Assembly (NCBI GenBank): GCA_026001225.1
Contig: BNZQ01000009.1
Span: 1-52,895, forward strand
DNA: 52,895 nt
Direction of reading: 5' to 3'
Source: Clostridia bacterium
GTDB taxonomy: Bacteria; Bacillota; Clostridia; Christensenellales; DUVY01
Of the stretch, positions 8,294-15,893 are shown piece by piece. Made by a program: the position numbers and the translations under genes. The stretch's first letter is position 1. Every line of letters begins with the position of its first letter. The notes below the pieces were generated by a model, which was not told the DNA's origin, did no database searches, and saw nothing but the letters and a program-made list of their open reading frames with translations.

Positions 8294-9601
8294 ATGACGT
8301 TAGAAGAAAGAATTTCCATTTTGACGCGGGGCGCGAAATACGATATTTCGTGCTCATCGAGCGGCGTAGGCCGCAAAAACGCAGGCGGGCAGTTGGGCAA
8401 CACCAAGGACTGCGGAATTTGCCATTCCTTTACCGCCGACGGACGCTGCATATCGATCTTGAAGCTGCTGATGACCAACAACTGCGCGTTCGATTGCTTG
8501 TACTGCCTCAATCGGCGGAGCGCGATTGTTCCGCGGGCCTCGCTTACGCCGCAAGAAATTTGCGAACTCGTGATCGGCTTTTACAAGCGTAACTATATCG
8601 AGGGTCTGTTTTTATCCTCGGCCGTCGAGCGCTCCCCCGACCGCACGATGGAGCTTTTGACCGAAACCGTCGTCATGCTTCGGAAATTGTACGGCTTCAA
8701 CGGTTATATCCATTTGAAAGCGATTCCCCACGCCGACCCCGCGTTGATTCAACGGGCGGCGCGGTACGCCGACCGCATGAGCGTCAATATCGAACTGCCG
8801 AGCGAACGGAGCCTGAAACTGCTCGCGCCGCAAAAGACCAAGGAATCGATCGTCCGGCCCATGCGCCTGCTCGCGCGCTCCTATTTAGAGGAAAAGGAAA
8901 GCAAACGATTTACGATGATTCCTGCCGGACAAACCACGCAAATGATTATCGGCGCGTCGCCCGACGCCGACGGGACGATCATGCGCCTGACCCAAAACCT
9001 GTACCGAATTTACAGGCTGAAACGCGTCTATTATTCGGCGTTCATGCCCGTGGGAAACCCGACCTCCCTGCTGCCCGCCGTGCCCGCGAGCCTGCTGCGC
9101 GAGCACCGCCTCTATCAAGCCGATTGGCTGTTGCGTTTTTACGGCTTCGATATCGAGGAGCTGTTGCCGCCGGGGGCGAATTTAGCCGAGGACGTCGACC
9201 CCAAATCCGCGTGGGCGGTCTGTCACCCCGACAAGTTTCCCGTCGAGATCAATTCCGCGACGCACGAACAGCTGATGCGCGTGCCGGGGATCGGGGCGAC
9301 GGCGGCATGGAGAATCGTTCACGCGCGGCGGTACGGCACGTTGGATTTCGAGGACTTACGGCGAATGCGCGTGGTTTTAAAGCGCGCCCGTCACTTCGTC
9401 ACCTGCCGCGGCAAATATGAAGGCCTGAAAAACCGCGAGCCGGAGCTTTTACGGGCGGCGTTGCGTCTGCCCGGCGCGGGCCCCCTGCCGAACGGACGGC
9501 TGCCGGGCCGTTCGGGCGGCGCGCAAATCGGCATGTTCGAAGCCCTTTCGAACACGGAAACGACGGAAACGGGATTGAGCGTGCTGACGGGACAGTTTTA
9601 A
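8294..9601 (+). CDS. Putative DNA modification/repair radical SAM protein (TIGR03916-type)
   Basis: 435 residues from the ATG behind ACGGAGAAAAAT. The radical SAM Cys triplet is C64-x3-C68-x2-C71 (NNCAFDCLYC); extra Cys residues at 20, 40, 43 and 52 lie before it. A helix-hairpin-helix DNA-binding segment follows (about 316-345, NSATHEQLMRVPGIGA). This combination matches the family of radical SAM proteins linked with uracil-DNA-glycosylase-like partners. The next gene is exactly that partner family, so the two probably act together on damaged or modified DNA; the reaction is not established. The upstream in-frame stretch from 8066 has no ribosome site and overlaps the promoter, so it is excluded. 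Confidence 0.85.
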   Translation: MTLEERISILTRGAKYDISCSSSGVGRKNAGGQLGNTKDCGICHSFTADGRCISILKLLMTNNCAFDCLYCLNRRSAIVPRASLTPQEICELVIGFYKRNYIEGLFLSSAVERSPDRTMELLTETVVMLRKLYGFNGYIHLKAIPHADPALIQRAARYADRMSVNIELPSERSLKLLAPQKTKESIVRPMRLLARSYLEEKESKRFTMIPAGQTTQMIIGASPDADGTIMRLTQNLYRIYRLKRVYYSAFMPVGNPTSLLPAVPASLLREHRLYQADWLLRFYGFDIEELLPPGANLAEDVDPKSAWAVCHPDKFPVEINSATHEQLMRVPGIGATAAWRIVHARRYGTLDFEDLRRMRVVLKRARHFVTCRGKYEGLKNREPELLRAALRLPGAGPLPNGRLPGRSGGAQIGMFEALSNTETTETGLSVLTGQF

Positions 9602-9606
9602 CGAAA

Positions 9607-9661
9607 CGGGCTTTTTTCTTTGAGATAGCGGATCACGGAAGCACGTCAAAAAAAACGCCCG
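9607..9661. terminator. Inverted repeat after the radical SAM gene, terminator-like
   Basis: cgggctttttt near 9607 pairs with aaaaaaacgcccg ending at 9661. The T- and A-runs would allow termination on either strand, but the 30-nt loop is long. Confidence 0.35.
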
Positions 9662-9784
9662 ACCGAAAAAGAAAAAGCGGATAAAAGACGAAAGCGCATT
9701 TTGCGCCATTGGCGCATTTTGTGTCATTCTGAACGAAGTGAAGAATCTAAACCTTCATTTTATCATGAGCATCATTAAACTGAA

Positions 9785-10558
9785 ATGTTTTTTTTACACG
9801 ACAACACCATCGAGGGCTTCCTCACCTGCGTGTTCGAGGCCTACCGCCGCGAAGGCGTGGCCGCGCGCATCTGCGCGGCGGAGCGTTTCGGGCAGCTGAC
9901 GATCGAGGAAACCGCCGCGATCCCCGCCGATCCCGACAAGGCGGAGCGCGTGGCTCGCGGGATCCTGCGGCGGACGGGCCGCGACGGTTGGGACAACGTG
10001 CAGCGGGTATTCCGCACCGCTTGCGCCGACAAGGACACGGTTATCTATCGGTATCTCGCCTTGGTCTTTCAAGGCCCCGATCCGCACACGGCTGCCCTTC
10101 CCCGCGGCGGACGCGTTCTGTCACGCTTTGCCGATCCGCGCGTAATCGCTTTTAACGACCTGTTGGCGAAATTCAATCACGAATGCCACCGATTTTTGGG
10201 ATTAACGCGCTTTCGGGAAACGGCGTCCGGCGTTTTGTACGCCCCGATCGCTCCCGATCATGATATTTTAGAAACCATTCTACCCCATTTTGCCGACCGT
10301 TTGAACGGCTTTCCGTTCGGGATATACGATACAAGCCGTAAATTTTTAGGATTATCCGACGGCCGCGAATACCGCGCCGGAAAAATCAGCTCCGATCCCG
10401 AAATCGAGCTTGCGCAAAACGAGATCGCGTTCCAAGCCCTTTGGAAACGTTATTACGACGATATCGCCGTCGAGGAACGGAAATCCGAAAAACGCCGCCG
10501 CGCCTTTATGCCGGAACGGTATTGGAAATTTTTACCGGAAATCAAAAATGACTTGTGA
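9785..10558 (+). CDS. TIGR03915-family putative DNA repair protein (radical SAM partner)
   Basis: 257 residues, starting MFFLHDNTIEGFL, which resembles the typical start of TIGR03915 (DUF4130) proteins that pair with the TIGR03916 radical SAM protein. Other recognisable parts are the FNDLLAKFNHECHRFLGLTRF segment around residues 121-145 and the C-terminal PERYWKFLPE. In other bacteria this region can be fused to a uracil-DNA-glycosylase domain; here no such domain is present. There is no clear ribosome site before the ATG, and 183 bp with repeats separate it from its partner. The last codons and stop (aatgacttgtga) sit inside the left arm of a terminator-like repeat element. Confidence 0.82.
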   Translation: MFFLHDNTIEGFLTCVFEAYRREGVAARICAAERFGQLTIEETAAIPADPDKAERVARGILRRTGRDGWDNVQRVFRTACADKDTVIYRYLALVFQGPDPHTAALPRGGRVLSRFADPRVIAFNDLLAKFNHECHRFLGLTRFRETASGVLYAPIAPDHDILETILPHFADRLNGFPFGIYDTSRKFLGLSDGREYRAGKISSDPEIELAQNEIAFQALWKRYYDDIAVEERKSEKRRRAFMPERYWKFLPEIKNDL

Positions 10559-10678
10559 GAGCGGATACGCGGCGCAATACCGCGTTGCGCTCCGGTTTGC
10601 TCGGTCACGTATGGTCCCCGTCGCAAATCCTCGCGCGCCTTGTCTTGCTTGCGTCTGCGCCCTCACAGGTCATTTTTG
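10543..10678. mobile_element. Terminator-nested small repeat element (family A, copy 2)
   Basis: The outer arms at 10543-10563 and 10658-10678 match at 19 of 21 positions as an inverted repeat with A-run and T-run ends, like a bidirectional terminator stem. The ~95-bp interior is homologous, in reverse, to 35915-36018 (gcgttgcgctccggttt, ctcggtcacgta, tcctcgcgcgccttgtctt). The stop codon of the upstream gene lies in the left arm. No coding capacity. Confidence 0.75.
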
Positions 10679-10687
10679 CTAAACTAT

Positions 10688-11029
10688 TTACACGAATTTT
10701 TCGACCGTTTTAATCAAACCGATAATGTGCCGATTAAATTCCGCCGGCTTTTCGGCGGGTATCCAATATTCTTGGTGATGACTTGCCCCGACGGTTTGAA
10801 TGTCGTATCGTTTCAGATATTCGTCGTCAACCTCGAACTCCAAAACATAGCCGACATAACCCGAAAACTCGTCTTTTACATTCCATTCGCTCGCGATTTG
10901 TCGCGCATACGCCTTATCGAGTACGGGGTAAAATATAGGCTGCCATTTCAGCCTCGGCGGAAATTCCTTGTATCCGCTTTCCGCGATTAAATCAAATTCT
11001 TTTTGTCCGACAGGACGATATAATTTCAT
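10688..11029 (-). CDS. Conserved protein of unknown function, second gene of a two-gene cassette
   Basis: A 113-residue soluble protein, probably mixed alpha/beta. Notable stretches are GYKEFPPRLKWQPIFYPVL near the N-terminus and a strongly conserved-looking block with TVGASHHQEYWIPAEK and LEFEVDDEYL. I recall similar short proteins in Clostridia, but no function is assigned. Its ATG overlaps the TGA of the preceding gene as ATGA, so the pair is translationally coupled and probably acts as a unit. The compact overlapping format is also seen in toxin-antitoxin pairs, but no toxin fold is recognisable. Confidence 0.75.
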   Translation of the reverse strand: MKLYRPVGQKEFDLIAESGYKEFPPRLKWQPIFYPVLDKAYARQIASEWNVKDEFSGYVGYVLEFEVDDEYLKRYDIQTVGASHHQEYWIPAEKPAEFNRHIIGLIKTVEKFV

Positions 11030-11229
11030 TGCTTATTAAAAATAACCGTTTTCTCTTTTAACGAAATCTTTCCGACACGATAGCCGTATTGCGCGAGTTC
11101 CTTCTTGTAGGTCAAAAAGGAATGATCGATTTCGATTCCGGCGATCTCTTTGATTTCGGCAAAGGTCAGCTTTACGGTTTCCCCGCCGCCGTTTCGGATA
11201 GATTCCCAAAGGGCGTTGTATTTACTCAT
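11026..11229 (-). CDS. Small conserved protein, first gene of the cassette
   Basis: A 67-residue protein, MSKYNALWES onward, with a helix then the segment KLTFAEIKEIAG and a C-terminal YGYRVGKISLKEKTVIF. It resembles a small domain (DUF7662-like, from memory) that can look like a winged-helix or DNA-binding unit; the assignment is weak. The ATG lies only 7 nt after a perfect TATAAT, so the mRNA should be leaderless. It is coupled to the next gene by an ATGA overlap. Confidence 0.72.
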   Translation of the reverse strand: MSKYNALWESIRNGGGETVKLTFAEIKEIAGIEIDHSFLTYKKELAQYGYRVGKISLKEKTVIFNKQ

Positions 11230-11236
11230 GCGCGCA

Positions 11237-11265
11237 ATTATACTCTATATCGACCATAAAGTCAA
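11237..11265 (-). promoter_or_regulatory. Sigma-A promoter giving a leaderless message
   Basis: On the minus strand TTGACT (11265-11260), 17-bp spacer, TATAAT (11242-11237). The expected start of transcription is at or within a base or two of the ATG at 11229. Confidence 0.75.
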
Positions 11266-11320
11266 GGTTCCAACCTCAAAAGAAGTGTCCAAACGGAGTG
11301 CTTTGGGAATCTAATCGGAG

Positions 11321-11438
11321 TGGCAAAGAGTGGTGTTCAGACAGGCAACAGTTGTTTTGCCTTCGAAGGGAGTGTAGTAGACCTACTCGACCGAGACGGC
11401 AAAACAAGCGTAGCCCGTATCAACGCCGCTATTTGCCA
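11321..11438. repeat. Small repeat element, family B, copy 2
   Basis: Imperfect outer arms (tggcaaagagtggtgtt and complement near 11420-11438) enclose a core gggagtgtag-n-cctac-n-gaccgag-cggc-aacaagcgtagcccgtatc. It matches the copy at 14162-14256 and ends 5 bp before the stop of the ECF gene. Confidence 0.65.
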
Positions 11439-11443
11439 CGAAT

Positions 11444-12097
11444 TCAATCCATGAAAACGTTGGAGGGCAAGTTTTTCAAAAGCCGCGCCGCGACGATGCC
11501 GAGCGGAACGCCGATCGCGCTCTGCACTAGACCCTTTAAAAATTCGACGAATACGAACACGTACGCGCCGTCGCTTTCCAGCCAGCTGATCCCGATCAGA
11601 ACGGCGTCGGCCGCCATATACGCGCCTTGCATAAACAGTGACGCCACCGTAAACGCGACCAGCATCAACCAAATCGGCGGAATGCTACGCGATTTTTTCT
11701 TCGGTTGTTCACTCTGTTCAAAATGACAATCCTCTACCTGTTCCCTGTTCCCTGTTCCCTGTTCCCTAAATTGTGCATTATGACTTGCGCTTCGCGCATT
11801 TTTCTTGAACAGCGCAAATATGCCCACGGCGATCGCGGCCATGATCCCTTTGATGAGAAAGGTCGGGAGCGCGTAGACGGCGTAACCGCTGATGATATCG
11901 GCCAGTGCGCTGCCGACCGCGGCGGCCGGCACGGCGGCCCAACCGATATAGACGCAAGCGATGAAAATAAACGCGTCGCCCAAATGAATATAGCCCGTCG
12001 CGAGGGGGATTTGCGTGAAAGCCGTAAAAATCAAGATCAACGCCGCAAAAACCCCCGCGCGCGACAGTATAACGGTCAAACCGTGTTTCGTCCTCAT
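11444..12097 (-). CDS. ECF transporter S component (substrate-binding membrane subunit)
   Basis: 217 residues from the ATG behind GGAAGGAACGAAT; an upstream in-frame extension is repeat-derived and excluded. There are about five to six membrane helices. The segments GYIHLGDAFIFIA and GSALADIISGYAVY followed by FLIKG are typical of the ECF S-component group PF07155. These proteins bind a vitamin or related micronutrient and need a shared ECF energising module, which is not in this window. The substrate cannot be named. The central hydrophilic loop carries a translated dispersed repeat (REQGTGNREQ, CHFEQSEQPKKKS) that keeps the frame open. Confidence 0.78.
   Translation of the reverse strand: MRTKHGLTVILSRAGVFAALILIFTAFTQIPLATGYIHLGDAFIFIACVYIGWAAVPAAAVGSALADIISGYAVYALPTFLIKGIMAAIAVGIFALFKKNARSASHNAQFREQGTGNREQVEDCHFEQSEQPKKKSRSIPPIWLMLVAFTVASLFMQGAYMAADAVLIGISWLESDGAYVFVFVEFLKGLVQSAIGVPLGIVAARLLKNLPSNVFMD
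11690..11795. repeat. Dispersed low-complexity repeats inserted in the ECF gene
   Basis: Four tandem copies of ccctgtt (11737-11765) and a copy of the 'cttcggttgttcactctgttcaaaatgaca' type motif lie within the coding frame. They encode a hydrophilic loop without a stop codon. Confidence 0.75.
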
Positions 12098-12122
12098 ATT
12101 CGTTCCTTCCTGCCTACCGGGC

Positions 12123-12274
12123 GTGTTGACAAAGTCCCCACGGCGGCGGCAACGGTTCTTTTTCACGTGTATTTTGGCAGAAAACCTCGTCGTAACGCTG
12201 CTACGACTGCGTTTTTTGCCTTCATCTACGCAAAAAATTCCTCGTCGCTCCGCTCGTGTCTACTTTGTCAACAC
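12123..12274. repeat. Small element with 13-bp terminal inverted repeats
   Basis: gtgttgacaaagt (12123-12135) and actttgtcaacac (12262-12274) are perfect inverted repeats. The inside holds an inner hairpin (gcagaaaa ... ttttttgcc) and a cgtcgta-n-tacgac core related to the 8046 and 12413 repeats. No coding content is supported in 12098-12507; the rest of that stretch is AT-rich. Confidence 0.65.
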
Positions 12275-12412
12275 ACCCCTCTTGACCGATTTATGCACTA
12301 TGATATCATCTTTCGGTCGGTTTGTCTATCGATTTGTACGGTGATACCGAAATTCGGGCGACGGTGTAGAATACCTAAAAAATTCTGATGTCTTTTTGGA
12401 ATAAACCCGCCT

Positions 12413-12463
12413 AAAATGCTCGTCCGTAGCCGATGCTACGGCCTGCGCTTTTATCCGCTTTTC
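12413..12463. repeat. Small hairpin repeat with cgtagc core, copy 2
   Basis: Near copy of 8046-8097. The inner ccgtagc/gctacgg hairpin lies just downstream of the last gene of the phage-derived run and could act as its terminator. Confidence 0.6.
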
Positions 12464-12507
12464 TTCTCAAAAATATATTCGAAATTTTTCCCGCCCTCAT
12501 TTCAGTC

Positions 12508-12750
12508 TCACCTATCGGGCCGTATCTGCGTTTCGCCGCCCGCGCCGCCCTCTTCTCCGCCTGCGGGCGGATCGTCGTCCTTGACGACAACACCGATCAG
12601 CAACATAAAGCCGCATACGGCGGCGATCAGCTCGTTCGCGGCGGGCAAATCGACGAGTTTAAACCCGAAAATCTGTCCCGCCAAACTCGCGAGCAGCGTG
12701 ACGGCGCTCAAAAGATTAAACCAAAAGGCGTAGCTTTTTATCTTCTTCAT
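12508..12750 (-). CDS. Phage holin-like protein (phi LC3 type)
   Basis: An 80-residue protein with two hydrophobic segments (about 8-28 and 38-57). The start MKKIKSYAFWFNLLSAV is typical of phi LC3-type holins, with the charged tail KDDDPPAGGEEGG. GGGAGGAAAGAAT precedes the ATG. Holins form membrane lesions that release an endolysin. Here it is the last gene of the phage-derived run, but no endolysin gene follows, so its role in lysis is uncertain. Confidence 0.75.
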   Translation of the reverse strand: MKKIKSYAFWFNLLSAVTLLASLAGQIFGFKLVDLPAANELIAAVCGFMLLIGVVVKDDDPPAGGEEGGAGGETQIRPDR

Positions 12751-12840
12751 ATTCTTTCCTCCCGATCTTTTTGCCGTTTCTTCGGCGGCTCAAAGGACGA
12801 ATCACGCTTGACATTGGGCTATCCGTTTAAAAAAGAAAGT

Positions 12841-13836
12841 TTATCGGGCTTGTTGTTCCGACAGCAGTTTCTGGTAATACGCCGCGCCCACCTGCCGTGT
12901 AAAATACTCCTCGTTGTTCTTTAAATAGTTGACCGCGTCCTGCTTGCCCGCGCCGTTCAGAAATTCGTTGATTTTGGCGTATTTCTCCTGTTGGATCTGC
13001 GCGTTGATTTCCACGGACAAGCCGTTCTTGATATCGTTGGCAACCTTGTCATAGGCATCCTTGTCGAGGGCGGAATCCGTCTTGGCGTACTGCAAAGCGT
13101 AATCGGCCTGCTTTTCCCTCAACGAGTTGTTGTATTTCAAAATCTCGTCCAATTGTTTTTCGCGCCGCTCGGTCAGATTTTTGATTTCCTGAGCGAGCTT
13201 CGCGGCGTTGACAAGGTCAAGCTCGTCGACCGACCGCAACCGCTTCGTTTCCAAGGAATCGAGTCCGTTGTCGATATCGGCCAAATCCTTAAAGAGTTTA
13301 GAGGATATGTCCGCTTTGGTTTCGGTCTTTTTCTCTTCGAGATTGGCCAATTTATTGACGATGATCGAGGACCGCGAAAGGCCCCGTTTCAGCGCGTCGT
13401 CTGACGTAACCCGCGCCGCTTGTTTATAGGCCTCATCCGCGGCGGTCATGCCGTCGCCCGCGGCGGCGTTCAGCTTGTCCTTATAAGTCGTCAAATCGTT
13501 TTTGGAGCGTTTCGCGTCGTCGTTGATCGAGCGCAAAGCGGCAGCGTATTCGGCGGCCATTTGCGCTTTAGCGTATTCGTTGATCTGCTCCTCGGTCATG
13601 CCCTTGTATTCCATCGGCTCCGCGTTCAGCGTGTCGGGCAGATCGTAGGCGTTCTTGCCGTACAGTCGGTATTTCTCTTCCAGCTTTTTCAATTCCTTGT
13701 CCAGGTTGTTCAAGGGCGACTGCACGGTAACGGTCGGCGCGGATGCGACTCCTGTGTCGCGGCCGATCGCGGGCGAATACGTGACCCCCGCGAGCGACAA
13801 ATTTTTGATAATGTTGCCTGTCGATAATAATGACAT
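12841..13836 (-). CDS. Coiled-coil virion protein candidate (internal/ejection type)
   Basis: 331 residues, almost entirely helical and charged, with a short beta-like N-terminus (SPAIGRDTGVASAPTVTVQSP). Long heptad-like stretches follow (about residues 40-110 and 150-290). The segment DDALKRGLSRSSIIVNKLANLEE lies in the middle. Size, composition and place after the tail-region genes suit a podovirus internal or ejection protein. That is inference from context, since no domain was recognised. No transmembrane helices. It may also be a tail-needle or coiled-coil spike component. Confidence 0.6.
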   Translation of the reverse strand: MSLLSTGNIIKNLSLAGVTYSPAIGRDTGVASAPTVTVQSPLNNLDKELKKLEEKYRLYGKNAYDLPDTLNAEPMEYKGMTEEQINEYAKAQMAAEYAAALRSINDDAKRSKNDLTTYKDKLNAAAGDGMTAADEAYKQAARVTSDDALKRGLSRSSIIVNKLANLEEKKTETKADISSKLFKDLADIDNGLDSLETKRLRSVDELDLVNAAKLAQEIKNLTERREKQLDEILKYNNSLREKQADYALQYAKTDSALDKDAYDKVANDIKNGLSVEINAQIQQEKYAKINEFLNGAGKQDAVNYLKNNEEYFTRQVGAAYYQKLLSEQQAR

Positions 13837-13869
13837 GATTTTCTCCTTTTTCTTGACAAAAATTTTCAG

Positions 13870-14115
13870 TTATCTTCCTTGTATCTTATAGTTATTGTCG
13901 TCGTACGTCACGGTACAATCCGGCCCGAAGGCGTATTGATCGCAGTACAGCGGCAGGACCTGCGGCGCGGCGGCGACGGTTTCGCCGGACGCGGACAAGC
14001 TCATCGAATGGATTCCGCCGCCCGCGTACCAAAAGATTCGAATCGTTCCCGCCTCATAAGCCCCGTAAGTATTCTCTGTTTCGCCAATATTCATCATACT
14101 TTTATTAAAAACCAT
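13870..14115 (-). CDS. Small phage-cluster protein of unknown function
   Basis: An 81-residue protein, beta-rich and acidic, with ENTYGAYEAGTIRIFWYAGGG and a C-terminal TVTYDDNNYKIQGR. It starts behind AAGGAAAT. It lies in the virion-protein run in the same orientation as its neighbours, so a minor structural role is plausible. No family recognised. Confidence 0.55.
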   Translation of the reverse strand: MVFNKSMMNIGETENTYGAYEAGTIRIFWYAGGGIHSMSLSASGETVAAAPQVLPLYCDQYAFGPDCTVTYDDNNYKIQGR

Positions 14116-14161
14116 TGTTAATATTTCCTTTTCATGACACTTTTTTTTGACGGGACCGGCG

Positions 14162-14256
14162 CGGCGCAGACGGGCAACTGTTGACGAGCCGCCGAAAGGA
14201 GTGTAGCCCTTCCTACATGACCGAGGCGGCGAATCAAGCGTAGCCCATATCCGCCG
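14162..14256. repeat. Small repeat element, family B, copy 1
   Basis: The outer cggcg/cgccg ends and inner gccgcc/ggcggc arms surround aggagtgtag-n-cctacatgaccgag and caagcgtagccca. The upstream gene's last codons and its TGA (14234-14236) lie in the element. Confidence 0.65.
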
Positions 14257-14698
14257 ATGTCTGTCCTGCCAAAATCGTTACGACCGCCCGGCGTTTATCC
14301 GCGGGCAACCCTTCGATTTTCAACAGCGGAATATTGTCGGCGGTCAACATGATTTGATCCGAACCGGGCGGATAATAAAAGGTAAACGCAACGAGCGCGG
14401 CGGTCACGCCGGTCTCCGGTTCCAAGCTTGTCCCGGCCGCTTCCCCGCCCGACACATACCCGCCGTAGACCGCCGCGGACGGCAACGCTTCGACCCCCAT
14501 GAAATGTTTCACCAGCGGATTGTCGCCCCATGCCACCGATACGCCCGACGGCAGAGCGAATACCGGCTTTACGATCACACTGTAAACCGACCCGTCGTCG
14601 GCGCGCAGGAGTTCCCTTTTGCGCCATTCGCCGCATCGGCTGTCGGCGTTGTATCCCTCGGACTCCGTCGATACGATCTCTTTTCCGTTATACGTCAT
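14234..14698 (-). CDS. Phage-cluster beta-rich protein, unknown function
   Basis: 154 residues, predicted mostly beta strand (VIVKPVFALPSGVSVAWGDN, LVAFTFYYPPGSDQIML). The start ATG overlaps the stop of the preceding gene as ATGA, so the two are probably translated together. The C-terminus (about the last seven residues, SADMGYA) is encoded by the inserted family-B repeat, so the native end may have been lost. It is likely a tail or fibre-associated protein by position only. Confidence 0.6.
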   Translation of the reverse strand: MTYNGKEIVSTESEGYNADSRCGEWRKRELLRADDGSVYSVIVKPVFALPSGVSVAWGDNPLVKHFMGVEALPSAAVYGGYVSGGEAAGTSLEPETGVTAALVAFTFYYPPGSDQIMLTADNIPLLKIEGLPADKRRAVVTILAGQTSADMGYA

Positions 14699-15690
14699 AT
14701 GTCGAAAACCTCCAATGTTACGGATACGGACAAGCTCTGCGCAAGTTCGGGCGCTACGGATTTCGCGGTTTTCAGGTATGTTGCGCCTTTACCGTCATAA
14801 AACAAAAAGGCCGGAAAGGCCGCGCCGGGAATCGCCGCGCACCTCGCCGCGGCAAAAGGCAGCCGCACGGGAACGGGCATCGTCATATAATTCGCGGTCA
14901 ATTCGCGGAAATACGCCGTTCCGTTTTCCGTATACGTCATATAAAAGACTTGCTCCGGCGCGTGGTACAGGACGGCGAAGCTTAAACTGTTGTCGCTGAC
15001 GGCGTATTTTTCAACCAAATTTGCGTCCAATATCACGATTTGACGACCGCGCCGCCGAACGAACAGTCCGCCGAGAGCCATAAATTCGTCTACGTCGTTA
15101 TACGTGCCGAATCCGTTCAAATCGAGCGTGTAATACGCTTTGCGCGCGAGTATATAGGTGACGATGCTTTTCAGATCCTCCTTCCAAAGGATTTTCAAGG
15201 TGCTTTTTCGCGCTTCCAACTGTAAATCGTTTCCGGTAAAAACGAGGTCGTAGGACACCAAAGTTCTTCCCTGCGCGCCGTCTATGGTCAGCATCATTTC
15301 CGCGCCCGCCTCCGGCGCGAGACCGCAACCGAACAACAGATAATCATGCGTGCCCTTTAAGATTTTGACCGTTTCGGCCGCAAAGGTTCCGTTCATGGCC
15401 GGCGCCAAAATGATTTCGGCGTCGGGCTCCGCGTCCGCACCGTTGGTTATTTTCAGTTTGAGCAAGACGGTAAACCCCTGCGCTCCGCCGCGCGCCCGCA
15501 AAGGCTTGATAAAGAACGTTTCGTAGGACGCCAATTGTTTATCCAATCTTTTAGAGTACTTGATCGGCGTACAGCGCGGCGGCGCGCCGATATATGCTTT
15601 TTTGGAAAGGGTATCCATTCTCTTTCCAAGGTCTTCCGCTTTCAAATACGCGAGCATCCCGTAGTCGGTTTTATGATCCGTGTAGTTCAT
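14695..15690 (-). CDS. Phage-cluster virion protein candidate, unknown family
   Basis: 331 residues from the ATG behind CGGGAGAAATATAAA. An in-frame extension to 15816 is encoded by dispersed repeats and lacks a ribosome site. The N-terminal ~60 residues are helical and charged (LGKRMDTLSKK). The rest looks beta-rich (LLKLKITNGADAEPDAEI, YYTLDLNGFGTYNDVDEF). It follows the propeller-like gene and precedes a coupled small gene. A tail or adhesion role is inferred from position. No motif identified. Confidence 0.62.
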   Translation of the reverse strand: MNYTDHKTDYGMLAYLKAEDLGKRMDTLSKKAYIGAPPRCTPIKYSKRLDKQLASYETFFIKPLRARGGAQGFTVLLKLKITNGADAEPDAEIILAPAMNGTFAAETVKILKGTHDYLLFGCGLAPEAGAEMMLTIDGAQGRTLVSYDLVFTGNDLQLEARKSTLKILWKEDLKSIVTYILARKAYYTLDLNGFGTYNDVDEFMALGGLFVRRRGRQIVILDANLVEKYAVSDNSLSFAVLYHAPEQVFYMTYTENGTAYFRELTANYMTMPVPVRLPFAAARCAAIPGAAFPAFLFYDGKGATYLKTAKSVAPELAQSLSVSVTLEVFDI

Positions 15691-15893
15691 TTTATATTTC
15701 TCCCGTTTATTAGTGAGCAATGATCGTGACGGACGATGGAATAAGGGAATAGGGTCGGTCGGAATGACATTGCGCAATGTTGTCATGACGAAGCGAAGCG
15801 TCCGAACCGATTTCATTACCGAACCGATTTCATTTTGTCATCCATCCTTCCCTCTTCCCTATCCCCTGTCCCCTCTTCCCTTCTTGCCCACCA
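15691..15893. repeat. Repeat-rich gap between virion genes
   Basis: Contains ggaatgacattg-type and ccctatcccctgtcccctcttccct oligomers, plus a duplicated ccgaaccgatttcatt. No gene is supported. The repeats match families found elsewhere in the chromosome. Confidence 0.55.

Noticed and set aside
12098..12200. Riboswitch before the ECF S-component gene
   Set aside because: No preQ1, TPP, FMN, cobalamin or folate riboswitch motif can be seen; the region is a repeat element.
15691..15816. Longer start of the 14695-15690 gene
   Set aside because: The extension is encoded by dispersed repeats and lacks a ribosome site, whereas the inner ATG follows CGGGAG.
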